NCBI RefSeq assembly: GCF_014205055.1
Contig: NZ_JACHMS010000001.1
Location: 744,001-808,000, forward strand
Length of the DNA stretch: 64,000 nt
From: Streptomyces luteogriseus
Lineage (GTDB): Bacteria > Actinomycetota > Actinomycetes > Streptomycetales > Streptomycetaceae
Reading direction: 5' to 3'
Shown here in pieces: positions 8,168-15,104 of this stretch (positions within the stretch are counted from its first letter, which is position 1; each line of letters begins with the position of its first letter). A model generated the notes under the pieces. That model had not been told where the DNA came from, searched no databases, and saw nothing but the letters and a program-made list of their open reading frames with translations. The position numbers were made by a program, and so were the translations under genes.

Positions 8168-9108
8168 GCCGCCACCGTCCCGGCGCCGAACGCCTGGCCC
8201 TGGACCTGGGCAGTGGGAGTGATCAGCGGTGGCGCGTCGGGTGAGCGGAGATAGGCGAGCAGGAGTTCCTCCATGCTCGGGGCGGCCACCTCCCAGGGGC
8301 CGGTGACCGGGCCCTCCGGGCGGATGAGCGCGGTGAACTGCCGTCCGCTGGTCCGGGCCTCGACGAGGGTGTGGTACCCGAGGAAGTCGGGCAGGCCCTC
8401 ACCCTCCCTGGCCCCGGTGACCACGGTGTGCATGGTCATCAGCTCGTCCACGTCACCGGCGACGCGCACTCCGCCGCCGGAGACGACGAGGAGGAAGTCG
8501 CATACGTTCTCCAGCTCGGCGAGTACGTGGGTCGACATCACCACGGTGGTGCCGCGCTCGCCGGCCTCGGCGAGGAGGGTGCCCATGAGTTCGTGGCGCA
8601 CGACCGGGTCGAGGTCCGCCATCGGCTCGTCGAGCAGCAGCAGGTCGGGGCGCTTGCCGAAGGCGAGGGCGACGGCGACGCGGGTGCGCTGGCCACCGGA
8701 GAGGGTGCTGATCTTCGCGTCGAAGGGCACGTTGCCCGCACGGACGATGTCCTCGGCGGCGCGCTGGTCCCAGCCGGGGTTCAGCTCCCGCCCCAGCCGC
8801 AGGGTCTCCGCCACGGTGAAGCGACGGAACAACGGCTTCTCCTGCGCGAGGAAGGCCGTACGCCGGCCGGACTCCACCGAGCCCGGCGCCTCGCCGAACA
8901 GACTGAGCGAGCCCTGCGTCGGCTTCAGGACATGGGCCGCGATGTTCAGCAACGTGGTCTTGCCCGCCCCATTGGGGCCGACCAGCCCGCAGATCCTGCC
9001 CGCCGGAAGCCGGAAGGTGCAGTCCCGCAGCGCCCAGCCCCGCCGGTAGCGCATCCCCAGTCCGTGTGCCTCAAGCGCCGGCTCCCCCGCGTACATGACG
9101 TCACTCAC
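8164..9108 (-). CDS. ABC transporter ATP-binding protein
   Basis: A 314-residue ABC ATPase. It has Walker A GPNGAGKTT, a Q-loop around AFLAQEKPLF, signature LSGGQRTRVAVAL, Walker B LLLLDEPMADLDP and the switch His in MSTHVLAELE. The last 90 residues are a variable C-terminal domain. It lies between the GntR regulator, whose stop it overlaps by 8 bp, and the permease, so the three form one operon. All catalytic motifs are intact even though the operon sits in a broken transposon. Confidence 0.92.
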   Translation of the reverse strand: MSDVMYAGEPALEAHGLGMRYRRGWALRDCTFRLPAGRICGLVGPNGAGKTTLLNIAAHVLKPTQGSLSLFGEAPGSVESGRRTAFLAQEKPLFRRFTVAETLRLGRELNPGWDQRAAEDIVRAGNVPFDAKISTLSGGQRTRVAVALAFGKRPDLLLLDEPMADLDPVVRHELMGTLLAEAGERGTTVVMSTHVLAELENVCDFLLVVSGGGVRVAGDVDELMTMHTVVTGAREGEGLPDFLGYHTLVEARTSGRQFTALIRPEGPVTGPWEVAAPSMEELLLAYLRSPDAPPLITPTAQVQGQAFGAGTVAA

Positions 9109-9529
9109 CTGTGCTCCTCGTTGTCCTGACCCCCGCGACCGCCGTGGTCCCGGGGGCGTACTGCTTCTCCAGCGCCGACGCGACCAGCGCGGCCACGTCC
9201 TCCTGCTCCAGACCGGCCCCGGCCGCCTTCGCCATCCACGCCACCAACTCCCCGTACAGCGGCGAGTCGGTGCCCGTCTCGGGGCGGCCCAGCGTGCGGC
9301 GTACGAAGGTGCCCTGGCCCGGTCGCGGTTCGACCAGGCCCTCGCGCTCCAGCTCGCGGTACGCCTTGAGGGCGGTGTTCGGGTTGACCGCGCTCGTCTC
9401 GGAGACCTCCTTGGCGGTGGGCAGCCGGTCGCCCGGCACCAGTACGCCCAGCCGCAGGGCCTGCTTGGTCTGCTGCACGATCTGCTGGAAGGCGGGGATC
9501 CCGCTCCGCCTGTCGATGCGGTACTCCAC
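9101..9529 (-). CDS. GntR family transcriptional regulator (YtrA subfamily)
   Basis: A small (142-residue) GntR regulator. The N-terminal winged helix reads YRIDRRSGIPAFQQIVQQ through LPTAKEVSETSAVNPNTALK and LEREGLVEPRPGQGTFV. Only a short C-terminal tail of about 60 residues follows, as in the YtrA subfamily that controls ABC transporters. I favour the GTG at 9529 because GGAAGGGAG lies 8 bp upstream; a GTG at 9538 is possible. It is first in the operon with the ATPase and permease and very probably represses it from the large palindrome overlapping its own start region. Confidence 0.9.
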   Translation of the reverse strand: MEYRIDRRSGIPAFQQIVQQTKQALRLGVLVPGDRLPTAKEVSETSAVNPNTALKAYRELEREGLVEPRPGQGTFVRRTLGRPETGTDSPLYGELVAWMAKAAGAGLEQEDVAALVASALEKQYAPGTTAVAGVRTTRSTGE

Positions 9530-9601
9530 GGCGACCACTCCCTTCCATCATCATTCCACTATGTGATTAGTGGAATGATGATGGAAGGGAGTGGTGGCCG
9601 T
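9528..9601. promoter_or_regulatory. Long inverted repeat at the GntR promoter, probable operator
   Basis: Two 34-bp arms (9528-9561 and 9568-9601) are reverse complements with a single mismatch, around a 6-bp centre TGTGAT. The inner 28 bp are perfect. The core ATTCCACTA...TAGTGGAAT has the form of a GntR-type operator. The repeat is longer than needed for one operator and duplicates the ribosome-binding region of the GntR gene. It is therefore also an inverted duplication. Confidence 0.65.
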
Positions 9602-9682
9602 TGTCAACCGGGTCCGGGAACGGTCCGGAAACAGACCAGGGGAGAGCAAGGGGGAAGGACGAGGCGAGGAACAGGCGAGCAC

Positions 9683-10059
9683 GTCGCCGGTCTCGTCGAC
9701 CGCCAGCACCGCCTCGTCGTCGTGCAGATGCTCCACCACGTAGTCGCCCACCTCGTCGCGGACCTGGTCGGCATCCCACTTCGCCCTCCCGAGCAGGTGC
9801 TGCATGCCGTCCGGGGTCCTGCCCCGGCCCACTCGGCGATGGTCCAGCAGTTCTTGCGCGGCAGGTCCGACAACAGGCCGAGTACCAACTTCCGGGCCCG
9901 GCATCGGGATTCGACCCGTGTGAAGCGTCCCGCTATCCGGCTCATCAGGCCCTCGAACGCCTCCTGCCAGCAGGCAGGGTCTACGCTGTGACCTGCGGCC
10001 ACCGCATGATCGTTTGTCTTCGCACACCGATGATCAACGGTGGCCGCACCCGTTTCCAC
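9683..10059 (-). pseudogene. IS701 family transposase, N-terminal remnant
   Basis: The minus strand encodes the N-terminal domain of an IS701-family transposase: VDPACWQEAFEGLMSRIAGR, then LVLGLLSDLPRKNCWTIAEW. After a frameshift near 9817 it continues PDGMQHLLGRAKWDADQVRD and AVLAVDETGD. The last motif includes the first catalytic Asp of the DDE triad. Homology stops there, and unrelated sequence follows toward the GntR promoter. The C-terminal partner is at 6253-6676. The true start is not clear; a GTG at 10059 is the outermost candidate. Confidence 0.8.
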
Positions 10060-10110
10060 ACCGCGTCAGGTCGCGCAGCGTCGCCTGCCGTCCTGTGTAT
10101 CGGAGGGCTT

Positions 10111-10515
10111 GTGCAACGTGGCGAAGTCTGGTGGGTCCAGTTCGACGAGCGGAGGTTGGTCGTACTGCTGTCAGGAGACGACGCGTCCGGGTTTCAGGTG
10201 ATGCAGGTCGTCGCTCCGGCGGGCCTCGACGTCAGCGGTCTGGGCATCGAAGTGACGGTCGGCGCCGGTGAAGGGCTGCCGCTCGAAGGCGTGCTGCGGC
10301 TCGCGTTCCGGCGTCCAGGCTTCACCCCGTGCACGTGGCTGACCACCGTGTCCCGGGACGACCTGATAGAGCGGGCGGCCGTCCTGTCCTCCAGGAAGCT
10401 CAGCGAGATCGACGATGCCCTCCGACTCGCTGAACAAGCACAGGAGCGGACCCCGGCAACGACCGCGAAGCTCAGCGAGATAAGGGACGCCCTCCGTCGC
10501 GGTGAACTCGGGTAG
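10111..10515 (+). CDS. PemK/MazF-like protein
   Basis: A 134-residue protein with the opening of PemK/MazF-fold proteins (VQRGEVWWVQFDERRLVVLL) and their ending TTVSRDDLIERAAVLSS followed by KLSEIDDALRL. MazF-like toxins are mRNA endonucleases, but I cannot point to an intact active site, and no antitoxin gene lies next to it. A second copy of the KLSEI.DALR helix is appended at the C-terminus (KLSEIRDALRRGELG), an unusual tail. The GTG start is supported by CGGAGGG upstream. It is divergent from the transposase N-terminal remnant and inside the element's repeats, so it looks like a passenger gene. Confidence 0.65.
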   Translation: MQRGEVWWVQFDERRLVVLLSGDDASGFQVMQVVAPAGLDVSGLGIEVTVGAGEGLPLEGVLRLAFRRPGFTPCTWLTTVSRDDLIERAAVLSSRKLSEIDDALRLAEQAQERTPATTAKLSEIRDALRRGELG

Positions 10516-10956
10516 ACGGAGAGGGAGCCGACGCCCGCGACGGCATGGGCGATCTCGGGCGAGATGATCCACGCTGGACACCTGCCGCCTCGACGCCCCT
10601 CACCATCGAGATCACGATCTACGGCTGGAGTACTGAGCGCATTTCAGACAGCCCGCGTGAACAAGCCATGTACGGCGGTCAATTCACCGTCACAGTTGAT
10701 GGCTCAAGCACAGCACTGACATACTCCGCTCTCAGCCTCGCCACCACCCGTGGCCGGGGCTCGTCGGGGGTCCCCACAAAGAGCCCCGAGGCCGTCCGCG
10801 TGCATCCGGACAGCACGTGATCCGGATTCACGAGCCCCCCACAGAGCCCGCACCCCACCGCGCGTCCGGCACCCTTCCCCCTGCCCGGAAACCGGACGCG
10901 TCCACCGACCCGACGGGGTCGAGTGCGGGGCACGATGCAGCGAAGAAGGTGCGCCT
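10516..10956. other. Gene-free stretch containing the right end of the composite element
   Basis: Holds the right terminal repeat (10609-10632) and about 320 bp beyond it before the DUF485 gene. I see no gene, tRNA or clear terminator. The stretch just after the repeat is less GC-rich than its surroundings. Confidence 0.5.
10609..10632 (+). repeat. Right terminal inverted repeat of the composite element
   Basis: 24 bp ending CGATCTACGGCTGGAGTA. It is the exact reverse complement of 6229-6252. The flanking CTGA differs by one base from the left flank CTAA. Confidence 0.85.
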
Positions 10957-11403
10957 GTGCCCGAATTTCCACCACGGCGGGAAGACACTCCCACATTCCC
11001 GCTCCCGCACATCGAACAAACTCCGCCGTCTCGCATATCCGACCATCCCGAATTTCACTCTCTGCGCCGCGCGCAGCGCCGGTTCGGCATCCGGGCGACA
11101 ATGCTGTCCGTCGGCGGATTCCTGCTGTATGTGCTGCTGTCGAGTTTTGTGCCCGCGGTGATGAACCAGCCGCTGTTCGGCCGCCTCACGCTCGGACTCA
11201 CGCTCGGTCTCGGGCAGTTCGCCGTCATGGGCGTGACCGCCTGGTGCTACGTCCGGCACATGCGCACCCGGGTCGATCCGCTCGCCCGCGGCCTGAGGTC
11301 CCGGCTGTACGAGACCGAGAGCCGCCGCGGCCGTTCCGCGGCACCTCCCCAGGGCGCCGGGCAGCCGCTCCAGCACGGGACGAGGGGGTTCCGCACGTGG
11401 TGA
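10957..11403 (+). CDS. DUF485 domain membrane protein
   Basis: A 148-residue protein with a soluble N-terminus and a DUF485 domain (HPEFHSLRRAQRRFGIRATM...). It has two membrane segments, VGGFLLYVLLSSFVPAVM and LGLGQFAVMGVTAWCYV, then a basic tail. DUF485 proteins are small partners of sodium:solute symporters such as ActP. Here the symporter gene follows with a 4-bp overlap (GTGA), which fits that role. The GTG at 10957 has AAGAAGG upstream; longer starts would add low-complexity Arg/Pro sequence. Confidence 0.82.
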   Translation: MPEFPPRREDTPTFPLPHIEQTPPSRISDHPEFHSLRRAQRRFGIRATMLSVGGFLLYVLLSSFVPAVMNQPLFGRLTLGLTLGLGQFAVMGVTAWCYVRHMRTRVDPLARGLRSRLYETESRRGRSAAPPQGAGQPLQHGTRGFRTW

Positions 11404-12992
11404 GCGCCGCCGCCATCGACGACAGCAGCCTGCAGCTGACGTTCGTCCTGTTCCTGACCGTGGTCGTGATCACCTTGTTCACGGCGCTGCTGACGGCTCC
11501 TCAGCGTGACGAGATCAGCGAGTTCTACCTCGGCAACCGTGCCATGTCGCCGCTGCGCAACGGTCTCGCCATGTGCGGCGACTACCTGTCGGCCGCCACC
11601 CTGCTGGGCAGCACCGGGCTGGTCGCGCTGACCGGCTACGACGGGCTGATGTACCTCGGCGGCACCACCGTCGCCTGGATGATGGTGCTGCTGCTGATCG
11701 CGGAACCCCTGCACCGCACGGGCAGGTTCACGCTGGGCGACACGGTGGCGCTGCGCCTGCCCCGGCAGCAGCGGCCGGTGCGGGTCGCGCTGGCGGTCTG
11801 CATCCTGGCCATCGCCACGCTCTATCTGGTGGCCCAACTCGTGGGCAGCGTAGCCCTGCTGACACAGTTCACCGGTGTGCCGAGCGGCACCACCCGCACC
11901 CTGTGCGTGGTCGTGATCGGCGTTTTCGTGATCCTGTACGCCTCCCTCGGCGGTATGCCCGGCGCGACGGTCATCCAGATCATCAAGGCCGTGATGCTGG
12001 TGGTGGGCGTGCTGTTCACCGCGGGCTGGGTGCTGCACCACTTCGACTGGAACCCCAACTTGCTGCTGGAGAGGGCGTCCGAACGCAGCGGGTCGGGCCT
12101 GAGCTTCCTCCAGCCCGGGCTGCGCTACGGCGGCACCGTCAGCAACAAACTGGACTTCCTCAGCCTCGAACTGGCCATCGTGCTCGGACTCGCCGCCCTC
12201 CCGCACGTGCTGATGCGGCTGCTCACCCCGCGCAACAGCGGCGTGCTGCGCTCTTCGGTGCTGTGGGCCGTCGGTCTGGTCGGCGCGGTCTGCTTCGGAG
12301 CCGGCATCATGGGGCTCGGCGCCACCGCGCTGCTCGGCCGGGACACCATCGAGAGCACGGACCGCACCGGCAACGCCTCCGTGCTGCTGCTCGCCCACGA
12401 GCTGGGCGGCAGTGTCCTGACCGCGCTGCTGACCTGTCTGGCGTATCTGACGCTGCTCGCCGTGGCGGTCGGCCTCACCCTGGCCGCGGCCTCCTCCCTC
12501 GCGCACGACCTGTACAGCGAGGTGATCCGCAAGGGCCGGGCGAGCGAGACGGAGGAGCTGACCGTCGCCCGGCTGTCCGGGGCCGTCATCGGCGTCCTCG
12601 GCATTCTGCTGGCCCTCGTCGCCTGGGGCGCGAACACCGCGACGCTCGCCTTCCTGGCCTTCGCCATCGCGGCGTCCGCGATCCTGCCGACGATCGTCTA
12701 CACCCTGTTCTGGCGACGCTTCAGCGCGAAGGGCGCCCTGCTCAGCCTCTACGGCGGGCTGCTCTGCTCCGTCCTGCTGGCCGCCTTCTCCCCCGTCGTC
12801 TCCTCCGCCCCGGGCTCGTTCTACCCCGAGGCCGACTTCGCCTGGTTCCCGCTCCAGAACCCCGGCATCGTCTCCATCCCCGCGGGCTTCCTGCTGGGCT
12901 GGCTCGGCACGGTGCTCGACAAGGGCCCGGCCGAAGAACCCGCCGCCCACGAGGAGTTCGAGGTGCGGATGCTGGTGGGCGCCGACGACTGA
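11400..12992 (+). CDS. Sodium:solute symporter family protein (cation/monocarboxylate type)
   Basis: A 530-residue integral membrane protein of the SSS family, with about 13 hydrophobic segments. Family landmarks are EFYLGNRAMSPLRNGLAM and GDYLSAATLLGSTGLVALTG near the N-terminus, and LGGMPGATVIQIIKAVML in the middle. With the DUF485 partner this is the actP/mctC-like arrangement, so acetate or another short monocarboxylate is a reasonable guess for the cargo. The start is the GTG overlapping the DUF485 stop; a GTG one codon earlier is equivalent. The C-terminus is acidic and cytoplasmic. Confidence 0.9.
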   Translation: MSAAAIDDSSLQLTFVLFLTVVVITLFTALLTAPQRDEISEFYLGNRAMSPLRNGLAMCGDYLSAATLLGSTGLVALTGYDGLMYLGGTTVAWMMVLLLIAEPLHRTGRFTLGDTVALRLPRQQRPVRVALAVCILAIATLYLVAQLVGSVALLTQFTGVPSGTTRTLCVVVIGVFVILYASLGGMPGATVIQIIKAVMLVVGVLFTAGWVLHHFDWNPNLLLERASERSGSGLSFLQPGLRYGGTVSNKLDFLSLELAIVLGLAALPHVLMRLLTPRNSGVLRSSVLWAVGLVGAVCFGAGIMGLGATALLGRDTIESTDRTGNASVLLLAHELGGSVLTALLTCLAYLTLLAVAVGLTLAAASSLAHDLYSEVIRKGRASETEELTVARLSGAVIGVLGILLALVAWGANTATLAFLAFAIAASAILPTIVYTLFWRRFSAKGALLSLYGGLLCSVLLAAFSPVVSSAPGSFYPEADFAWFPLQNPGIVSIPAGFLLGWLGTVLDKGPAEEPAAHEEFEVRMLVGADD

Positions 12993-13036
12993 GACATCTC
13001 CGGGGGACACCGGTGACCGGGCACCGGGACACTCAT

Positions 13037-13057
13037 TGTTAATGGGATCCATTTTCA
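13037..13057 (+). promoter_or_regulatory. Predicted Zur box upstream of bL32
   Basis: The 21-bp sequence TGTTAATGG-GAT-CCATTTTCA is an inverted repeat with 7 of 9 arm positions paired. It fits the AATG...CATT core of actinobacterial Zur sites. It lies 39 bp upstream of the start of a cysteine-free ribosomal protein, the kind of gene Zur represses when zinc is plentiful. Confidence 0.65.
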
Positions 13058-13096
13058 TGTAGCGTCCTGGTTGCCCGATCACCGAGGAGGAGTCCC

Positions 13097-13267
13097 ATGG
13101 CTGTCCCGAAGCGGAAGATGTCCCGCAGCAACACCCGCCACCGCCGCGCCCAGTGGAAGGCGGCCACCCCGGCGCTGGTCCCCGTCACCGTCGACGGAGT
13201 CCGTCACCTCGTCCCGCAGAACCTGGTCAGGGCCTACGAGCGCGGCCTGCTACGCCCCGACGGCTGA
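13097..13267 (+). CDS. rpmF: 50S ribosomal protein bL32, zinc-independent paralog
   Basis: A 56-residue bL32 ([20 protein letters not shown]...). Ordinary bL32 in many bacteria carries a four-Cys zinc ribbon; this copy has no cysteine at all, so it is a C-minus paralog. Such paralogs replace the zinc form when zinc is scarce and so free zinc. The predicted Zur box upstream supports this. It has a strong GAGGAGG ribosome-binding site. Its last 18 bp overlap the convergent nucleotidyltransferase gene. Confidence 0.92.
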   Translation: MAVPKRKMSRSNTRHRRAQWKAATPALVPVTVDGVRHLVPQNLVRAYERGLLRPDG

Positions 13268-13960
13268 GTTCTGCGCCTCGGCGAGGAAGTGGGCGCGGAC
13301 CCGCCGCAGCCAGGCCTCGACCGGCGCCTCGTCGGGTTCGTCCGGCAGCACCGTGGGGCCTTCGTCGAAGGCGTCCTCGTAATACCTGAGCAGGGGCAGG
13401 GCGAGGGACGGATCGGCGGCGACACGCTCGCCGAAGGCGTGGTACTCGTCCGGGTCCTCGACGCGGATCGCCAGCCGCCCGGTGGTGTAGAGCTCCAGGC
13501 CCTGCCCGCACAGCCGTTTGAGATGCCGGGCGTGCTTCGCGGTCCGCTTGCGGGTGTCGGCGGAGAACGACCCGTCACCGCGTGCCTCCAGCCGCCGGAA
13601 CTGCTGGGTGGCGTACCCGAGGTAGGCGTCCCTGACCCGCTTGGCGCACAGGAAAGCCGAGCGGATGCCGATGAGCTCGTCGCCGAGCGGGGTGCGCACC
13701 TCGTACAGGTCGTCCGGGAGCCACACCAGTTCCATCGCGGTCGGGTTGCCGCCGAGGGCCAGCCGGCACCACTTGGCGGCCTCGTGCAGGGTGCGGTCCG
13801 GCGCGGTGCTGACGTGCGACTCCTTCGGCCGGCGCAGACCGTGCAGCTCCTCGGTGGGCGCGGCGAACAGGCCGAGGCGGTCGATGTCCGAGCCCGGGCG
13901 GGCGAGACCGTAGGCGGTCGATCCGACGATGCCGGAGAGCAGGACGTTGGGGACGGTCAC
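13250..13960 (-). CDS. Predicted nucleotidyltransferase (RlaP-like, PF10127)
   Basis: A 236-residue protein with a polymerase-beta-type nucleotidyltransferase core: [20 protein letters not shown], including the GS signature and the DID acidic pair. It resembles the RlaP family, whose members have been linked to RNA handling. The function here is not known. The GTG at 13960 is preferred because GAAAGG precedes it and homology begins there; the longer open frame upstream is Arg-rich and not conserved in character. The 3' end overlaps the rpmF gene convergently. Confidence 0.8.
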   Translation of the reverse strand: MTVPNVLLSGIVGSTAYGLARPGSDIDRLGLFAAPTEELHGLRRPKESHVSTAPDRTLHEAAKWCRLALGGNPTAMELVWLPDDLYEVRTPLGDELIGIRSAFLCAKRVRDAYLGYATQQFRRLEARGDGSFSADTRKRTAKHARHLKRLCGQGLELYTTGRLAIRVEDPDEYHAFGERVAADPSLALPLLRYYEDAFDEGPTVLPDEPDEAPVEAWLRRVRAHFLAEAQNSAVGA

Positions 13961-14096
13961 GGTCGGCCGCCTTTCGCTTCTGGATACCGGGCCATTGTCC
14001 TGAGCTGCCGGGACGCGGTCACCCGGTTTTCCCGCGCGGCGGTCCACCCGGGGCCGCGGCGGAATACCGGCGGCCCCGTCCGGCGTAGAACCAGGT

Positions 14097-15083
14097 ATGG
14101 ATCCCGTGCGTCTGTCCGTCCTCGACCGCTCCCGCACCCGCGAGGGGCACACCCACCCCGAGGCGCTGCGCGACACCGTGCGGCTGGCCCGGGAGCTGGA
14201 GCGGCTCGGCTACCACCGGGTCTGGGTCTCCGAGCACCACGGCGTGCCCGGGGTCGCCGGTTCCGCGCCGACCGTGCTGGCAGCCGCCGTCGCGGGCGCG
14301 ACCCGGACGATCCGGGTCGGGACCGGCGGGGTGATGCTGCCCAACCACCGGCCGCTGGTCGTGGCCGAGCAGTTCGGCGTCCTGGAGTCGCTGTTCCCCG
14401 GGCGGATCGACATGGGTCTGGGGCGGTCCGTCGGCTTCACGGACGGGGTGCGCCGGGCCCTGGGCCGCGACAAGGGCGACGCCGAGGACTTCGAGGCCCA
14501 GCTCGCGGAGCTGCTCGGCTGGTTCCGGGGCACCTCCCCCACCGGCGTGCACGCCCGCCCCGCCGAGGGCCTGACCGTGCCGCCGTTCGTCCTGGCCATG
14601 GGCGAGGGCGCCGGCATCGCCGCCCGCGCGGGCCTGCCCATGGTGATCGGCGACCTCAGGAACCGCGAGAAGATGCGGCGCGGCATCGACCACTACCGCG
14701 ACCGGTTCCGCCCCTCCGTCTGGGCCCCGGAGCCCTACGTCGTCGTCTCGGGCACCATCGCCGTGGCCGGCACCCCCGAGGAGGCCCGGCGGCTGCTGAT
14801 CCCCGAGGCCTGGTCCATGGCGTACTCCCGCACCCACGGCACCTTCCCGCCGCTGCCGCCCGCCGAGCGCGTGGAGGCACTCACCATGACCGGCAAGGAG
14901 CGCGACCTCTACGAGTCCGGCCTGACCGGCCACATCGCGGGCACCGAGGAGCAGGTCGCGCACGAGCTGGAGACCCTGCTGAAGGAGACGGGTGCCCAGG
15001 AAATCCTCGTCACGACCAGCACGTACGACCGCGAGGCCCTGCTGGACTCCTACCGGCGGCTGGCCGCGATCACCTCCGGTTAG
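14097..15083 (+). CDS. LLM class flavin-dependent oxidoreductase
   Basis: A 328-residue luciferase-like monooxygenase, usually FMN- or F420-dependent. The TIM-barrel signatures are [20 protein letters not shown] near residue 38, [20 protein letters not shown] and the [12 protein letters not shown] block. It resembles the MsnO8-type subgroup, but the substrate cannot be told. It stands alone: divergent from the nucleotidyltransferase and 21 bp before the UvrA-like gene, with which it may be co-transcribed. Confidence 0.88.
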   Translation: MDPVRLSVLDRSRTREGHTHPEALRDTVRLARELERLGYHRVWVSEHHGVPGVAGSAPTVLAAAVAGATRTIRVGTGGVMLPNHRPLVVAEQFGVLESLFPGRIDMGLGRSVGFTDGVRRALGRDKGDAEDFEAQLAELLGWFRGTSPTGVHARPAEGLTVPPFVLAMGEGAGIAARAGLPMVIGDLRNREKMRRGIDHYRDRFRPSVWAPEPYVVVSGTIAVAGTPEEARRLLIPEAWSMAYSRTHGTFPPLPPAERVEALTMTGKERDLYESGLTGHIAGTEEQVAHELETLLKETGAQEILVTTSTYDREALLDSYRRLAAITSG

Positions 15084-15104
15084 ATCCGGTTAGAGTCGTC
15101 TTCC

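Larger units (their letters stand above)
6229..10632. mobile_element. IR-bounded composite element with broken IS701-type transposase
   Basis: The segment is bounded by a perfect 24-bp inverted repeat. Just inside are the two ends of one IS701-family (DDE) transposase gene, both on the minus strand: the C-terminal end at the left and the N-terminal end at the right. The centre of the transposase is missing. In its place lie a GntR regulator, an ABC ATPase and an ABC permease. A PemK/MazF-like gene sits between the N-terminal fragment and the right repeat. The flanks are CTAA (6225-6228) and CTGA (10633-10636), one mismatch from a 4-bp target duplication of the YTAR type I recall for IS701 elements. 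The transposase is frameshifted and deleted, so the element cannot move on its own. Confidence 0.7.

Noticed and set aside
11247..13082. Long open frame on the minus strand across the symporter gene
   Set aside because: It lies opposite a clear SSS symporter; its Gln/Gly/Arg-rich product has no domain. It is a high-GC antisense shadow.
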